64,000 bases of DNA from Aquificota bacterium (GCA_015486015.1 WFSL01000027.1:11869-75868); one strand, 5' to 3'. Counted from the first letter of the stretch, positions 1 through 9,978 are shown. The notes: generated from the letters alone by a model not told the origin. Numbers and translations: made by a program.

Positions 1-2001
1 TACTGTGAGGCCTATGGGGGCCTCACCGAGTATAAGGGCAGGCCAGCCATTGCAGGTACCCTGGTAGATATTACAGAACAGAAGCGGGCCCAGGATGCCC
101 TGAAGGCATCGGAAGAGCGATACCGGACATTGGTGGAAACTGCTCGGGATGTGATATTCCGCCTCTCCTTAAAGGGAGAGATTGTGTCCCTGAATCTCGC
201 TTTTGAGGCCCTCACTGGGTGGTCCCGTTCTCGGTGGATAGGGAAGCACTTTTCCGAGCTTGTACACCCTGAGGATTTCCCCACTGCTGAGGATGTCTTC
301 CGACGGGTCTTAGAGAGGGAATCGCTGCCCCCATTTGATGTCCGGCTCCTCTTAAGATCTGGTGGTTACGGTATTTATGAACTCACTGGTGCACCCGTGG
401 TGCAGGGTGGAAAGGTGGTGGGTGTCTTAGGGATAGCCCGGGACGTCACTGTTCGCAAGGAGATGGAAGAGAAGCTCAAGTGGGATCTTAAGGTGAATGC
501 TCTCCTGTCCGATCTCTCCCGCGATCTGTTGAACCCCCTATTCTCTTTGAGGGATGTAAGTGAAAGACTTCTGCAACGAGTGATGGACCTTACCAGCAGT
601 CAGCATGGCTTCGTTTCCCTTATTGAGCCTGGAGCGGAAAGGGAGGTACGGCTACTCTTTGCTGGTGTGGAGAATAAGGAGTGTGCAAAACGCACAAAGG
701 GTGAGGTAGCCTTCTCTAAGGGTCCTGATGGGCGCTATCATGGTTTGTGGGGGCATGCCCTAAATACGGGCCAGCCCTTCTTTACCAATGAGCCAGGTAC
801 CCATGAGGCAAGCATGGGAGTCCCCAAATGGCACCCTCCATTGCAAAACTTTATGGCGGCCCCTGGTGTGGTAGGTGATGAGGTGGTGGGCCAGATCGCC
901 TTGGCCAATTCCCCCAATGGATTTACTCAGCGCTACTTAGAGGTCCTGGAACGTGTGGCAGGCCTTTATGCCCTGGCAGTGAGGAGGCACTACGATACCA
1001 TAGCCCTTCAGGAATCTGAGGAGCGGTATAGACTTTTGGTGGAGAGTTCCCTCACCGGTGTCTTCATTCATCAGGATGGCAGATACGTGTTTGTCAACAA
1101 ACGATTTGCCCGGATGCATGGCTACGAGCCTGAGGAGTTGATTGGTAGAGACTTCCTGGAGCTGATTCACCCTGAGGACAGAGAAGCTGCAAGGCAGCGA
1201 ACAGCGCAGAGGATAGGTGGGAAGCTACTACCTGAGTACCATGAGATCCGGAGGCTCACAAAGGATGGACGGGTCATCTGGTGTGAGATGATGGCGGTGG
1301 CCATTAAGTACAAGGGGAGGCCTGCAGTTATGGGCAATGTGGTGGACGTCACCAAGCGGAGGCAAGCGGAAGAGGGTCTGAGGGATGCCCTAAGAGGGCT
1401 TCACAGGGTGTTGGAGCAAACTATCCAGGCCTTTGCCTCCACTGTGGAGAAGAGGGATCCCTATACTGCGGGGCATCAGAAGCGGGTGGCCCGACTTGCC
1501 TTAGCTATTGCTAAAGAGATGAGGCTCTCGAGGGAGGAGTGCAGAGGGATTTACATGGCGGGGCTGATCCATGACATTGGGAAGATCTCTGTGCCTGCGG
1601 AGATCTTGGCAAAGCCTACTCGCTTGACGGATGTGGAGTTTGATATGCTGAAGCTGCATTCCAAGGTGGGATACGAGATCTTGAAAAGGGTGGAGTTTCC
1701 ATGGCCCATAGCCGAGATGGTACTTCAACACCACGAGAGATGGGACGGATCCGGTTATCCAATGAGGATAAGGGGCGAGAAGATCCTTTTGGGTGCCCGG
1801 ATCTTGGCTGTGGCAGATGTGGTGGAGGCCATGGCCTCTCACCGTCCATATAGACCGGCCTTGGGTTTGGAGAAGGCGTTGGAAGAAGTGCAACGGGGTA
1901 AGGGTACCGCCTATGATCCCCAGGTGGTGGACGCCTGCGTGAGGCTGTTCAGAAAGAAGGGGTACCGACTGGATAAGGCCTTGGAGAGGGTTGAAGGTTA
2001 G
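1..2001 (+). CDS. PAS-GAF-PAS-HD-GYP sensor protein (5' end outside window)
   Basis: The frame is already open at base 1, reading the end of a PAS domain ([16 protein letters not shown], about bases 52-105), so the gene starts upstream. Then come a second PAS (about 130-460), a GAF domain (about 500-990), a third PAS (about 1010-1370) and a C-terminal HD-GYP domain (about 1400-1990). The HD-GYP part shows HDIGK near 1570 and [11 protein letters not shown] near 1730, the full signature of active cyclic-di-GMP phosphodiesterases. The probable role is a cytoplasmic sensor that lowers c-di-GMP in response to ligands or redox state bound by PAS/GAF; no membrane segment is seen in this part. The stop is followed by 85 bases and then rpe on the same strand. 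Function of the HD-GYP class is established; the signal is unknown. Confidence 0.9.
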   Translation, partial: YCEAYGGLTEYKGRPAIAGTLVDITEQKRAQDALKASEERYRTLVETARDVIFRLSLKGEIVSLNLAFEALTGWSRSRWIGKHFSELVHPEDFPTAEDVFRRVLERESLPPFDVRLLLRSGGYGIYELTGAPVVQGGKVVGVLGIARDVTVRKEMEEKLKWDLKVNALLSDLSRDLLNPLFSLRDVSERLLQRVMDLTSSQHGFVSLIEPGAEREVRLLFAGVENKECAKRTKGEVAFSKGPDGRYHGLWGHALNTGQPFFTNEPGTHEASMGVPKWHPPLQNFMAAPGVVGDEVVGQIALANSPNGFTQRYLEVLERVAGLYALAVRRHYDTIALQESEERYRLLVESSLTGVFIHQDGRYVFVNKRFARMHGYEPEELIGRDFLELIHPEDREAARQRTAQRIGGKLLPEYHEIRRLTKDGRVIWCEMMAVAIKYKGRPAVMGNVVDVTKRRQAEEGLRDALRGLHRVLEQTIQAFASTVEKRDPYTAGHQKRVARLALAIAKEMRLSREECRGIYMAGLIHDIGKISVPAEILAKPTRLTDVEFDMLKLHSKVGYEILKRVEFPWPIAEMVLQHHERWDGSGYPMRIRGEKILLGARILAVADVVEAMASHRPYRPALGLEKALEEVQRGKGTAYDPQVVDACVRLFRKKGYRLDKALERVEG

Positions 2002-2086
2002 GCCTCGAACAAATCCCCCTATCTGTGACTTGCGGCCAGGGTTCCTTTTTTGCTCTAATGTTTTTATCTGCATCAAGGAGGACCTT

Positions 2087-2758
2087 ATGGAGAGGCCCAA
2101 GATCAGGATAGCCCCATCCATCCTCAGTGCTGATTTCTGGAGGCTGGGGGAAGAGGTGGCCCAGATAGTGAGGGGGGGTGCCCATCTCATCCATGTTGAT
2201 GTAATGGATGGACATTTTGTGCCTAATATCTCTGTAGGCATCCCTGTAGTGGAGGGCCTCAAGGCCCACACTTCTCTCCCCTTAGATGTGCACCTTATGA
2301 TTATGGGACCTGAGAGATATGTGGCGGCCTTTGCCAGAGCAGGGGCGGACATTATCGCCTTTCATGTGGAGGCCACATTCCATCCCCATCGGGTGATTCA
2401 GATGATCAAGGAGGAGGGGAAGATGGCAGGGGCTGTGCTCAACCCTTCCACCCCCCTGAATGTACTGGACTATATCCTGGGGGATCTGGATATGGTCCTC
2501 CTCATGTCGGTGAATCCAGGCTTTGGTGGCCAGAGGTTCATCCCCTCTGTGATGGAGAAGATCAGGGCGCTGAGGGATAAGGCACCGGAGCTGGATATAG
2601 AGGTGGATGGCGGCATTACCCTAAGCAACGTCCAGGATGTGGTGAGGGCAGGGGCCAATGTGATTGTGGCAGGCTCCGCTATCTTTAATTCTGCTGACCC
2701 TTGCGGGGCCACCAAGGAGATGCTCCGTTTGGCTATGGAGGCTTGGGGGGAGATGTGA
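2087..2758 (+). CDS. rpe: Ribulose-phosphate 3-epimerase
   Basis: Interconverts ribulose-5-phosphate and xylulose-5-phosphate in the pentose phosphate pathway. The 223-residue TIM barrel shows the family landmarks: [11 protein letters not shown] at the N-terminus, [12 protein letters not shown] (metal and catalytic residues), [14 protein letters not shown] and VDGGI. ATG 2087 is chosen because a strong AAGGAGG site ends 5 bases before it and the family starts there; an in-frame upstream extension to 1991 exists but looks non-coding. Its TGA overlaps the GTG of the following EF-G gene (GTGA), so the two are probably translationally coupled. Confidence 0.96.
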   Translation: MERPKIRIAPSILSADFWRLGEEVAQIVRGGAHLIHVDVMDGHFVPNISVGIPVVEGLKAHTSLPLDVHLMIMGPERYVAAFARAGADIIAFHVEATFHPHRVIQMIKEEGKMAGAVLNPSTPLNVLDYILGDLDMVLLMSVNPGFGGQRFIPSVMEKIRALRDKAPELDIEVDGGITLSNVQDVVRAGANVIVAGSAIFNSADPCGATKEMLRLAMEAWGEM

Positions 2759-4794
2759 AGATAGATAGGATCCGCAATATCGGTATCGCCGCCCATATAG
2801 ATGCAGGTAAGACCACCCTTACGGAGCGTATCCTCTTTTATACAGGCCGCATACACCGCATGGGTGAGGTCCATGATGGTCAGGCTACAATGGACTGGAT
2901 GGATCAAGAAAAGGAGAGGGGCATCACTATTACGGCTGCAGCTACTTACTGCCAATGGCGGGGACACCATATCAATATCATAGACACACCGGGGCATGTG
3001 GACTTTACAGTGGAAGTTAAGAGGTCATTAAGGGTGTTGGATGGCCTGGTAGTGGTCTTTTGCGGGGTGGGAGGCGTTGAACCACAGTCGGAGACCGTGT
3101 GGCACCTGGCGGACGAATTCGGTGTCCCCAGGATCGCCTTTGTGAATAAGATGGACAGGGCAGGCGCTTCTATGGACCGGGTGCTGGAAGAGATGGGGGA
3201 GAGGCTGGGGGTCCGGGCTGTTCCAATCCAGCTCCCCTTAGGGGCAGAGAATGGCTTTATAGGGGTGGTAGATCTCTTGGAGATGAAGGCGCTGGTGTGG
3301 GACAGGGATCCTCAAGGTGTTGAGTACAGGGTGACTCAGGTGCCTGATCCGCTGTGTGGAAGGGCCGAGGTGGCACGGGATGCCCTGATAGAGGCGCTTG
3401 CAGATGTGGATGATGAGGTAGCGGAGCGTTACTTAGAGGGGGAAGAGATCCCCCCTGAGACTATGAGGCGGGCCATCAGGAGGGCGACCTTGGAGAGGAG
3501 GCTGGTGCCACTCATGTGTGGATCTGCCTTAAGGAACAAGGGGGTTCAGCCACTTCTTGATGCTGTCTTGGACTATCTTCCCTCCCCATTAGATGTACCC
3601 CCTATTGAGGGGATCAATCCCGCTACCCATGAAAGGGAGATACGCAGGCCCCTGGAAAAGGAACCCTTAGCTGCGCTGGTCTTCAAGGTGATGGTTGAGG
3701 GCGGTAGGAAGTCTGTGTACCTTCGGGTCTATTCGGGGGTCATGAGGGAGGGGAAGAGGGTTTTGAATGCTACGGCGAATAGGAAGGAGCGTGTGGGGAA
3801 TCTCTTTAGGGTGCATGCGAAGCGGATGGAGAAGGTGGAGGCCATGGGGCCTGGTGAGATTGGGGCTGTCACGGGGATGAGATGGGCCTGTACCGGTGAT
3901 ACCCTGTGTCAGGAAGATGCCCCTATCTTATTGGAACAGATCCGGTTTCCCCAGCCTGTAATCTCTGTGGCAGTGGAGCCTTCGAGCCCCTCTGAGATGG
4001 AGAGGCTTGAGGAGGCCTTGGTGCTCTTGGAGGACGAGGATCCCACGTTTCGTTACCACCGGGATCAGGAGACAGAGCAGATGATCATCTCTGGCATGGG
4101 GGAGCTGCATTTGGAGGTATTGGCCGAGCGTCTTCGCCGTCACTATGGGCTTAGGTTTAAGACGGGTAGGCCTCAGGTGGAGCTAAGGGAGACCATTACT
4201 CGGCCTGTGGAGGTTCAGGAAAAGGTTGATAGGGTATTGGGGGAAGAGGAGGGTGTCTATTTGTGTGCAGGGGTGAGGCTCAGGTTGGAGCCCCTGGAAC
4301 GTGGGAAGGGCCTTGTCATAGCCGAGGAGGTGCCTGATAAGTCCCATATCCCTAAGCACAGGGAGGTGATGGAGGCCATCGCCCAGGCCATCCAGGATAC
4401 CGCAACCAGTGGGGTGAAGGCAGGTTATCCCGTTACCGACGTAAGGGTGACCATCTTGGATTACGAATTTGATCCTGGAAGGTCCACAGAAAAGGCCTTT
4501 GCCATTGCAGCATCCCTTGCCTTCAAGAAGGGGTTGGAGGAAGGTGGGAGCGTGCTCTTGGAGCCCATTATGGAGTTGGAGGTGCTGGTACCAGGGGAGA
4601 ACGTGGGGGATGTGGTGGGGGACTTAGGGAGTAGGGGTGCCAGGATAGAAGGGATCATTGACAGGGGTGCCCACCAGGTGATTCGTGCTTTTGTCCCTTT
4701 GAAGTCAATGTTTGGGTATACAACAGCCCTCAGATCCCTCACCAAGGGAAGGGGAACATCCACCATGCAGTTCCATCGCTTTGATCACTTCTGA
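2755..4794 (+). CDS. fusA: Elongation factor G paralog (EF-G2/spdEFG-like)
   Basis: A ribosomal translocation GTPase of 679 residues starting at GTG 2755, which overlaps the rpe stop. The GTPase motifs are intact: AHIDAGKTT (P-loop), [13 protein letters not shown] and NKMD. Domains II-V follow. Domain IV is unusual: the segment that in canonical EF-G carries the GGRGQYGHV stretch is here [18 protein letters not shown] (about bases 4225-4280), and the usual GSYHDVDSSEMAF region reads [13 protein letters not shown]. The gene also sits outside any str operon (no rpsL, rpsG or tuf nearby). It is therefore more likely an EF-G paralog of the kind found beside the main EF-G in Deltaproteobacteria, Spirochaetes and Planctomycetes than the housekeeping copy. 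The symbol is family-level. Confidence 0.88.
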   Translation: MKIDRIRNIGIAAHIDAGKTTLTERILFYTGRIHRMGEVHDGQATMDWMDQEKERGITITAAATYCQWRGHHINIIDTPGHVDFTVEVKRSLRVLDGLVVVFCGVGGVEPQSETVWHLADEFGVPRIAFVNKMDRAGASMDRVLEEMGERLGVRAVPIQLPLGAENGFIGVVDLLEMKALVWDRDPQGVEYRVTQVPDPLCGRAEVARDALIEALADVDDEVAERYLEGEEIPPETMRRAIRRATLERRLVPLMCGSALRNKGVQPLLDAVLDYLPSPLDVPPIEGINPATHEREIRRPLEKEPLAALVFKVMVEGGRKSVYLRVYSGVMREGKRVLNATANRKERVGNLFRVHAKRMEKVEAMGPGEIGAVTGMRWACTGDTLCQEDAPILLEQIRFPQPVISVAVEPSSPSEMERLEEALVLLEDEDPTFRYHRDQETEQMIISGMGELHLEVLAERLRRHYGLRFKTGRPQVELRETITRPVEVQEKVDRVLGEEEGVYLCAGVRLRLEPLERGKGLVIAEEVPDKSHIPKHREVMEAIAQAIQDTATSGVKAGYPVTDVRVTILDYEFDPGRSTEKAFAIAASLAFKKGLEEGGSVLLEPIMELEVLVPGENVGDVVGDLGSRGARIEGIIDRGAHQVIRAFVPLKSMFGYTTALRSLTKGRGTSTMQFHRFDHF

Positions 4795-4797
4795 TCT

Positions 4798-4824
4798 TAT
4801 GGTGTCAGGTCTCAACATTTGACA
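4798..4824 (+). repeat. Left 27-bp inverted repeat of the RAYT element
   Basis: The repeat begins TATGGTGTCAGGTCTC and ends CATTTGACA. It is an exact reverse complement of 5825-5851; identity stops at both outer and inner edges. Inside it TGTCA (4803-4807) and TGACA (4820-4824) can pair as a 5-bp hairpin with a 12-base loop, like the hairpins bound by REP-associated transposases. Confidence 0.9.
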
Positions 4825-4886
4825 AGCTGTTTTGAGGATGGTAGTGGGAGTGCCCACGGAGAACAGAAATAGAAAGGGCATAGAGC

Positions 4887-5837
4887 ATGGGGAGACCATT
4901 AAGAATTCAATATCCAGGAGCCTTCTATCATGTCACCTCAAGAGGCAATGAACGGAAAGTTATATTTTCGAGCAAGCGGGATCGGGAGCAATTTCTGTCT
5001 TATCTGGAATCAGCCTCTGAGCGGTATGGGGCTGTCATCCATGCTTTTTGTATGATGAATAACCACTACCACCTTCTATTGGAGACCCCTTATTCAAATT
5101 TGTCACAGATTATGCATCATATCAATGGGGCCTATACAAATTATTTCAATACGAAGCGAAGGCGTTCTGGCCATTTGTTTCAGGGAAGGTATAAGGCTAT
5201 ACTTGTTGAGAAGGATGCCTACTCTCAGGAACTTTCGAGATACATTCATTTGAATCCTGTGCGGGCCAAACTGATTGAGGATCCGTTAGATTATCCATGG
5301 TCGAGTTATCCGTACTATGTTGGGGCAAAGAAAAGGCCTGGTTGGCTGAAAATGGATGACATCCTTAGTTATTTTTCAAAAAGCAGGTCCAAAGCGATGC
5401 GGCTTTATAAGCAGTTTGTGGAAGACGGAATTGGGAAAGAAATGCACAATCCTTTCGAGAAAGTGTTTGCATCTACCTTTTTGGCTGGCAGTGATTTTAT
5501 ATCCTGGGTTAGTGAGAAGTGGATAACCCTTAAGGAGGCTGACGAAAGAAACATTCCAGCCTTGAGAAAGATGATGAGAAAGCCGTCTCTGGATGAGATT
5601 GAGCAAGCAGTTGAGTCGATTATCGAAAGAGATGATCCTCTTTATAGGAAAGTTGCTATCTATTGTTGCCATCAATTTAGTGGTGCGAATCTGAAGGAAA
5701 TTGGCGCTCACTTTTCGATGCAGGGATCGGCCGTGAGTCAATCAAGTCGAAGGTTTAAGGTCCAGATCTCTGGAGACAAAAAGCTTCAGGAGATTGTTGA
5801 AAAGATTAAAAGGCGGATTAGGAATGTCAAATGTTGA
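4887..5837 (+). CDS. REP-associated tyrosine transposase (RAYT, Y1/HUH family)
   Basis: A single-strand DNA transposase/nuclease of 316 residues. The Y1 domain occupies residues 1-140, with the metal-binding HUH pair in MMNNHYHLLLE (His60, His62) and the presumed nucleophile Tyr119 in SRYIHLNPVRA. Residues 225-310 look like a DnaA-domain-IV-type helix-turn-helix, common in this family. ATG 4887 gives the canonical MGRPLRI start. The stop codon and the last codons lie inside the right inverted repeat. RAYTs move or maintain REP-like repeats; in this window only the flanking pair is seen. Base composition differs from neighbours. All catalytic residues are present, so it is probably intact. Confidence 0.92.
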   Translation: MGRPLRIQYPGAFYHVTSRGNERKVIFSSKRDREQFLSYLESASERYGAVIHAFCMMNNHYHLLLETPYSNLSQIMHHINGAYTNYFNTKRRRSGHLFQGRYKAILVEKDAYSQELSRYIHLNPVRAKLIEDPLDYPWSSYPYYVGAKKRPGWLKMDDILSYFSKSRSKAMRLYKQFVEDGIGKEMHNPFEKVFASTFLAGSDFISWVSEKWITLKEADERNIPALRKMMRKPSLDEIEQAVESIIERDDPLYRKVAIYCCHQFSGANLKEIGAHFSMQGSAVSQSSRRFKVQISGDKKLQEIVEKIKRRIRNVKC

Positions 5838-5851
5838 GACCTGACACCATA
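5825..5851 (-). repeat. Right 27-bp inverted repeat of the RAYT element
   Basis: Exact reverse complement of 4798-4824. It contains the last codons and TGA stop (5835-5837) of the transposase gene, so the protein C-terminus is fixed by the repeat sequence. Confidence 0.9.
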
Positions 5852-5860
5852 GCTTTTTCT

Positions 5861-5935
5861 TGGAGGCGGCACCCGGATTCGAACCGGGGATTCAGGGATT
5901 TGCAGTCCCTTGCCTTACCACTTGGCTATGCCGCC
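5861..5935 (-). tRNA. tRNA-Cys (GCA)
   Basis: Read on the minus strand it begins GGCGGCATAGCCAAG and ends GGGTGCCGCCTCCA. Acceptor stem GGCGGC/GCCGCC pairs fully, the T arm carries GGTTCGAATCC, and the anticodon GCA lies at 5903-5901. The 3' CCA is encoded. It lies 8 bases downstream of tRNA-Gly and is probably co-transcribed with it. Confidence 0.96.
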
Positions 5936-5943
5936 CAAAACAG

Positions 5944-6019
5944 TGGAGCGGGAAACGGGATTTGAACCCGCGACCCCTGCCTTGGCAAGGCAGTGCTCTA
6001 CCCCTGAGCTATTCCCGCC
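5944..6019 (-). tRNA. tRNA-Gly (GCC)
   Basis: Read on the minus strand it begins GCGGGAATAGCTCAG (preceded by G) with anticodon GCC at 5986-5984, T-arm GGTTCAAATCC and an encoded CCA end. The acceptor stem GCGGGAA/TTCCCGC pairs fully. First gene of the two-tRNA unit. Confidence 0.96.
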
Positions 6020-6027
6020 TTGAATTT

Positions 6028-6056
6028 TTTATACATTCACCCCTGAGGCGTGTCAA
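6028..6056 (-). promoter_or_regulatory. Sigma-70 promoter of the tRNA-Gly/tRNA-Cys unit
   Basis: On the minus strand TTGACA (6056-6051), a 17-base spacer and TATAAA (6033-6028). The expected start point is only a few bases before the tRNA-Gly 5' end at 6019, typical of a strong stable-RNA promoter. Confidence 0.8.
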
Positions 6057-6164
6057 GTGTGTCAGCCCCATTTCACCCGGGGTCACTATTCAGGCCAAGC
6101 CTTGATGGCCCAGGGTCTTTGGGTATAAAGACGTGGATGCAGATCGAGGAAGGGGGGATGGCTT

Positions 6165-8012
6165 ATGCTGAGGACCATGAGGAAGAACATGAAGTCGCTG
6201 AGTGTGGTCCTTTGGGTGGTGGTGGCAGCATTTATTGGGACCATCTTCTTAGTATGGGGAAGGGGGAGACTCAGGGGCAATAGGGACATCCTGGCCCACG
6301 TGGGCGACAGGGTTATCACATATCCAGATTTTAGGAGGGCCTATGCAAAGGCATATGATTTTTATAGGAGGATGTTTAAGGAACACTTCAGTGAGGACCT
6401 TATAAGGAGTCTTCATCTCAAGGAGCAGGTGCTCAACAACCTTATAAATGACCGGTTGATAGAGGTGGTGGCTGAGAAGGAGGGCATTACCGTTTATCCC
6501 CGTGAGGTAGTGGAGGAGATCTCCAAGATGGAGGCATTTAAGACCAATGGCCGGTTCGATCCCGAGAAGTACAGACGTGTGCTCCAGTTGAATAGGCTTA
6601 CCCCTGCAGAATTTGAGGGGGATGTTAGAGGCTCCATCTTGAAGGAGAAGGTGCTGGCGCTGGTGAAGGACAGTGCCATTGTTCCATCAGCAGAGGTTCG
6701 TGATGAGATCATTTATGGGATGGAGGGGATTAAGTTGAGATATGCGGAGCTATCCCCAAAGCTCTTTATGGACAAAGTTGAGGTAAAGGGGGAGCTGCAG
6801 CCGTATTATCAGGAGCATATGGAGGATTTCAGGGTACCCGAAATGGTAAGGGTCGCTTACATCCCATTCCTAATAGAAGCCTTCAAGAGCCGGGTTAAGG
6901 TGAATGAAGGAGAGATGAAGAGGTACTATCAAGAGAATGCCGAGGACTTCCCCGCCCCTTTAAGGCTACACCTTTTGGTGATCACCGTTAAGGATAGGAA
7001 GAGACTGAAGGGTGTGGAGAAAGAATTGGCCAGTGGTGAGTTTTCTAAGGTGGCCAGAAGGTACTCTCAAGATCCCCTGGCCCCAAAGGGTGGGGACATG
7101 GGTTGGGTAGAACTCACAGCCCTTCCCCCTCAGGTATCCCGGGTAGTCTCATCTCTTGGGGAGGGGGAGATATCAAAACCTGTTAAGGTGGGTGGTGTTT
7201 TCAAGATATTCAAGTTGGTGGAAAGGAAGGAGGGGGGGGTGAAGCCATTCGAAGATGTGAAAGGGGAGATCAGGGAAAGGATTGTGGCTGACAAGGCCAG
7301 GAAGGAGGCCCTCAGGAGCGCTGCTATGGCAAGGCAGATGCTGAGGAATGGCGCTACCCTCAAGGAGGTAGCTGCCAAACTGGGTCTCTCCGTGGTTACA
7401 TCCCCCTTCTTCTCTAAACAGGGGCATCTTTCCAAACTCCCTCCCGAGTTGAGGAAGGTGGCCTTTGAGGTAGCTGAGGGCTCGCTTTCGGATATTGTGA
7501 GGACCAAGGAGGGCTTTTACATCCTTAAGGTTCTGGAGAAGAGGCCCTCCTATATACCCCCTTTAAAGGAGGTGAAGGCCCAGGTTGAAGAGGAGGTGAG
7601 GCTCCAGAAGGCCAAGGAGCTCCTTTACAGAAAGGCTAATTGGATAGTCTCTCAGGCCCAATCCCGGGGTCTGAAGGAGGTCTTAAAAGGGATAGGCCTG
7701 TGCCATGTGGAGGTTAAGACATCAAACCTCCTGACACGGGCCTCTCCCGGTACGTGGGAGAGGAGTGCGATAGAAAAGGCATTTGACTTGGATAGGGGTG
7801 CTTATGCATGGGAAAAGAGGGGTGACGGGGTAGTGATTTTCACGGTGGCAGAGAGGCGGGAGGTGAGTGAGGCGAGTATAGAGAAGATGAGGCCGCGGTT
7901 GGAGCGGTACCTTTTGATGAGGAGGCGGAGGGAATTGGAGGATCAGTGGCTTAAGGACCTGAGGGGTAGGATCGAGGTGAAGGTGAATGAGAGGCTGTGG
8001 AATGCCATTTAA
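6165..8012 (+). CDS. ppiD: PpiD-like periplasmic peptidyl-prolyl isomerase/chaperone
   Basis: Membrane-anchored folding factor for newly exported proteins. Residues about 11-31 form one N-terminal transmembrane helix (VVLWVVVAAFIGTIFLVW), followed by a SurA_N-type chaperone region (about 40-190) and a central parvulin domain (about 255-350, with RYSQDPLAPKGGDMGW). A second, weaker parvulin-like stretch follows near residue 400 (VAFEVAEGSLSDIVRTKEGFYILKV). The 615-residue length matches PpiD. ATG 6165 is used; ATG 6177 is an alternative start four codons later. The end overlaps the start of pyrR, so this gene leads a ppiD-pyrR-pyrB-tsaE-mqnP run. Confidence 0.88.
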   Translation: MLRTMRKNMKSLSVVLWVVVAAFIGTIFLVWGRGRLRGNRDILAHVGDRVITYPDFRRAYAKAYDFYRRMFKEHFSEDLIRSLHLKEQVLNNLINDRLIEVVAEKEGITVYPREVVEEISKMEAFKTNGRFDPEKYRRVLQLNRLTPAEFEGDVRGSILKEKVLALVKDSAIVPSAEVRDEIIYGMEGIKLRYAELSPKLFMDKVEVKGELQPYYQEHMEDFRVPEMVRVAYIPFLIEAFKSRVKVNEGEMKRYYQENAEDFPAPLRLHLLVITVKDRKRLKGVEKELASGEFSKVARRYSQDPLAPKGGDMGWVELTALPPQVSRVVSSLGEGEISKPVKVGGVFKIFKLVERKEGGVKPFEDVKGEIRERIVADKARKEALRSAAMARQMLRNGATLKEVAAKLGLSVVTSPFFSKQGHLSKLPPELRKVAFEVAEGSLSDIVRTKEGFYILKVLEKRPSYIPPLKEVKAQVEEEVRLQKAKELLYRKANWIVSQAQSRGLKEVLKGIGLCHVEVKTSNLLTRASPGTWERSAIEKAFDLDRGAYAWEKRGDGVVIFTVAERREVSEASIEKMRPRLERYLLMRRRRELEDQWLKDLRGRIEVKVNERLWNAI

Positions 8013-8583
8013 GGTGGGGATTCCTCAGGGATTCAGGCTGAAAAGGGTGCTCATGGATGAGGATTCCATGGGAAGGACGCTGAGGCGCATGGTCCATGAG
8101 ATACTGGAAAGGAGCAAGGGGGGAGCTAATCTGGCCTTGGTAGGAGTGAGGAGGAGGGGTGATGTGCTGGCATCAAGGATGTCGGAGGCAATTGAGGGGG
8201 TATTGGGCATGGAGGTGCCCCTTGGGGTGCTCGATATCACCTTATACCGGGATGACCTTAGGATGTTGGCGCAACACCCAAAGATTGGGAAGACAGAGAT
8301 ACCCTTTCCTATGGAGGGTAAGCAGGTGGTGCTGATAGATGACGTGATCTTCACTGGAAGGACCACACGGGCTGCATTGGATGCCATTATGGATCTGGGC
8401 AGACCAAAAAGCGTCCAGTTGGCGGTCTTGATAGACAGGGGACACAGGGAGTTGCCTATCCAGCCCGATTATGTGGGGAGAAAGGTGCCCACATCCATCC
8501 ACGAGAACGTGTTGGTGCTCTTGAGGGAGGTGGATGGAGTGGACCAGGTGGTCTTGGTGGAGGAGGAGAATGCTGAAGGGTAG
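8002..8583 (+). CDS. pyrR: PyrR: pyrimidine regulator / uracil phosphoribosyltransferase
   Basis: PRTase-fold protein of 193 residues. The PRPP-binding loop [20 protein letters not shown] and the PyrR-specific stretches [13 protein letters not shown] and [12 protein letters not shown] are present. Family members bind pyr mRNA to cause attenuation and often keep UPRTase activity. ATG 8002 has GAGG 7 bases upstream and overlaps the ppiD end by 11 bases; an in-frame ATG at 7987 is possible. Its stop overlaps pyrB by 14 bases. No untranslated leader with a PyrR-binding loop is visible just upstream, because the start lies inside ppiD. Confidence 0.93.
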   Translation: MPFKVGIPQGFRLKRVLMDEDSMGRTLRRMVHEILERSKGGANLALVGVRRRGDVLASRMSEAIEGVLGMEVPLGVLDITLYRDDLRMLAQHPKIGKTEIPFPMEGKQVVLIDDVIFTGRTTRAALDAIMDLGRPKSVQLAVLIDRGHRELPIQPDYVGRKVPTSIHENVLVLLREVDGVDQVVLVEEENAEG

Positions 8584-9487
8584 GGATCTGATCGCCCTGG
8601 CGGACCTCTCTAAGGAGGAGATCCTGTATATCTTAGATACTGCAGAATCTATGAAGGAGGTGCTCACCCGGGACATCAAAAAGGTCCCCACCCTCAGGGG
8701 GAAGACGGTAGTGAACCTATTTTTCGAACCCAGCACCAGGACCCGTACATCGTTTGAGATGGCTGGAAAGAGATTGTCTGCCGATGTGATCAACTTCTCT
8801 CCAGCCACCAGCAGCCTCGTCAAAGGTGAGACCTTAAAGGACACGGCTAAGAACATTGAGGCCATGGGTGTTGATGCTGCAGTGGTTAGACACAAGGCCT
8901 CGGGGGCGTGCAGGTATCTCTCGAAGGTGCTCTCTGCCCCGGTAATAAACGCAGGAGACGGTATCCACGAACACCCTACTCAAGGGCTCCTGGACCTCTT
9001 TACCATAAGGGAGAAAAAGGGGGGGATAGAGGGCCTAAGGGTGGCCATTGCGGGGGACATTTACCACAGCAGGGTGGCGAGATCAGACATCCATGGCTTG
9101 GTCAAGTTGGGGGCCCAAGTGATGGTAGCAGGTCCCCCTACCATGATACCACCAGAGATTGAGTCTATGGGTGTCTGTGTGGTCCCATCGGTGGATGAGA
9201 TCTTGGGAGAGGTTGATGTGGTGATCATGCTCAGGATCCAGATGGAGAGGCAGACCTCTCCCCTCTTTCCGTCTATGAGGGAATATTCCAGGTACTTCGG
9301 GCTCAGCATGGAGAAAATAAAGGATGGCATGGCCAAGGATCTTCTGCTGATGCATCCTGGCCCTGTAAACTGGGGAGTTGAGCTCTCCCCTGAGATGGCT
9401 TATTACTCTAACAACCTGATCTTGAACCAGGTAACCAATGGCGTGGCAGTGAGGATGGCCGTGCTTTATGCCGTTATCGCTGGATGA
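8570..9487 (+). CDS. pyrB: Aspartate carbamoyltransferase catalytic subunit
   Basis: Condenses carbamoyl phosphate with aspartate, the committed step of pyrimidine synthesis. Of 305 residues; carbamoyl-phosphate-binding [13 protein letters not shown], the [11 protein letters not shown] segment and the C-terminal [12 protein letters not shown] are all seen. ATG 8570 is preceded by GGAGGAGG and begins [13 protein letters not shown] as in homologues. pyrC normally follows pyrB in such operons, but here the next gene is tsaE, overlapping by ATGA. Confidence 0.96.
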   Translation: MLKGRDLIALADLSKEEILYILDTAESMKEVLTRDIKKVPTLRGKTVVNLFFEPSTRTRTSFEMAGKRLSADVINFSPATSSLVKGETLKDTAKNIEAMGVDAAVVRHKASGACRYLSKVLSAPVINAGDGIHEHPTQGLLDLFTIREKKGGIEGLRVAIAGDIYHSRVARSDIHGLVKLGAQVMVAGPPTMIPPEIESMGVCVVPSVDEILGEVDVVIMLRIQMERQTSPLFPSMREYSRYFGLSMEKIKDGMAKDLLLMHPGPVNWGVELSPEMAYYSNNLILNQVTNGVAVRMAVLYAVIAG

Positions 9488-9978
9488 TTGTTTCATTGAG
9501 CACAGAGAGTCCTCAGCAGACGAGGCTCTTGGGTAAAGTCTTATCGGAGACGGCGGGTGGGGGTTGCATTTTGGCCCTAAGAGGGGAGCTTGGGGCCGGT
9601 AAGACCACCTTAGTTCAAGGTGTGGCTGAGGCCTTGGGCATAGAAGAGGCTGTCACCAGTCCTACCTTTACCTTGATAAACGAGTATCGGGGTGTTTGTC
9701 CCCTTTATCACGTGGATCTCTATCGCCTTAGTGCCCCTGTGGACCTGTGGGAGTTTGGCGTGGAGGAATATCTCGAGGGGGAAGGATTGGTGGTGGTGGA
9801 GTGGGCGGAGAAGGTGGGAGACTGGCCCCACTGTCCCATTTGGGTAGTGGAGATGTCGGTTTGTGAGGGTGAGAGAAGGGAGATGCGGATCACGCCTCCA
9901 GAAGAAGGGAAGGGGAGGTCCCTTCAGAGGGCCCTTGTTATGGCTGGTTTTGAGGTGAGGGTATGGGAGGGACCTTGA
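9484..9978 (+). CDS. tsaE: tRNA t6A synthesis ATPase TsaE
   Basis: Small P-loop ATPase that works with TsaB, TsaC and TsaD to make N6-threonylcarbamoyladenosine in ANN-decoding tRNAs. The 164-residue protein shows Walker [14 protein letters not shown] (about residues 34-46), the diagnostic [10 protein letters not shown] and HVDLYRL, and VVEWAEK. It starts inside the pyrB stop (ATGA) and its last 16 bases overlap the following prenyltransferase gene. Confidence 0.94.
   Translation: MIVSLSTESPQQTRLLGKVLSETAGGGCILALRGELGAGKTTLVQGVAEALGIEEAVTSPTFTLINEYRGVCPLYHVDLYRLSAPVDLWEFGVEEYLEGEGLVVVEWAEKVGDWPHCPIWVVEMSVCEGERREMRITPPEEGKGRSLQRALVMAGFEVRVWEGP

Larger units (their letters stand above)
4798..5851 (+). 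mobile_element. RAYT (IS200-like) element bounded by a 27-bp perfect inverted repeat
   Basis: A 1054-bp unit made of two perfect 27-bp inverted repeats (4798-4824 and 5825-5851) around one Y1/HUH transposase gene. It lies between the EF-G stop and tRNA-Cys, ending only 9 bases from the tRNA 3' end. No target-site duplication is visible at the flanks, as expected for single-strand HUH transposition. The interior is more AT-rich and uses different codons from the neighbours, which suggests recent arrival. Confidence 0.8.

Noticed and set aside
1501-2352. Long minus-strand frame antisense to the HD-GYP gene and rpe
   Set aside because: Low-complexity His/Pro-rich translation, no ribosome site; a shadow of the real genes.
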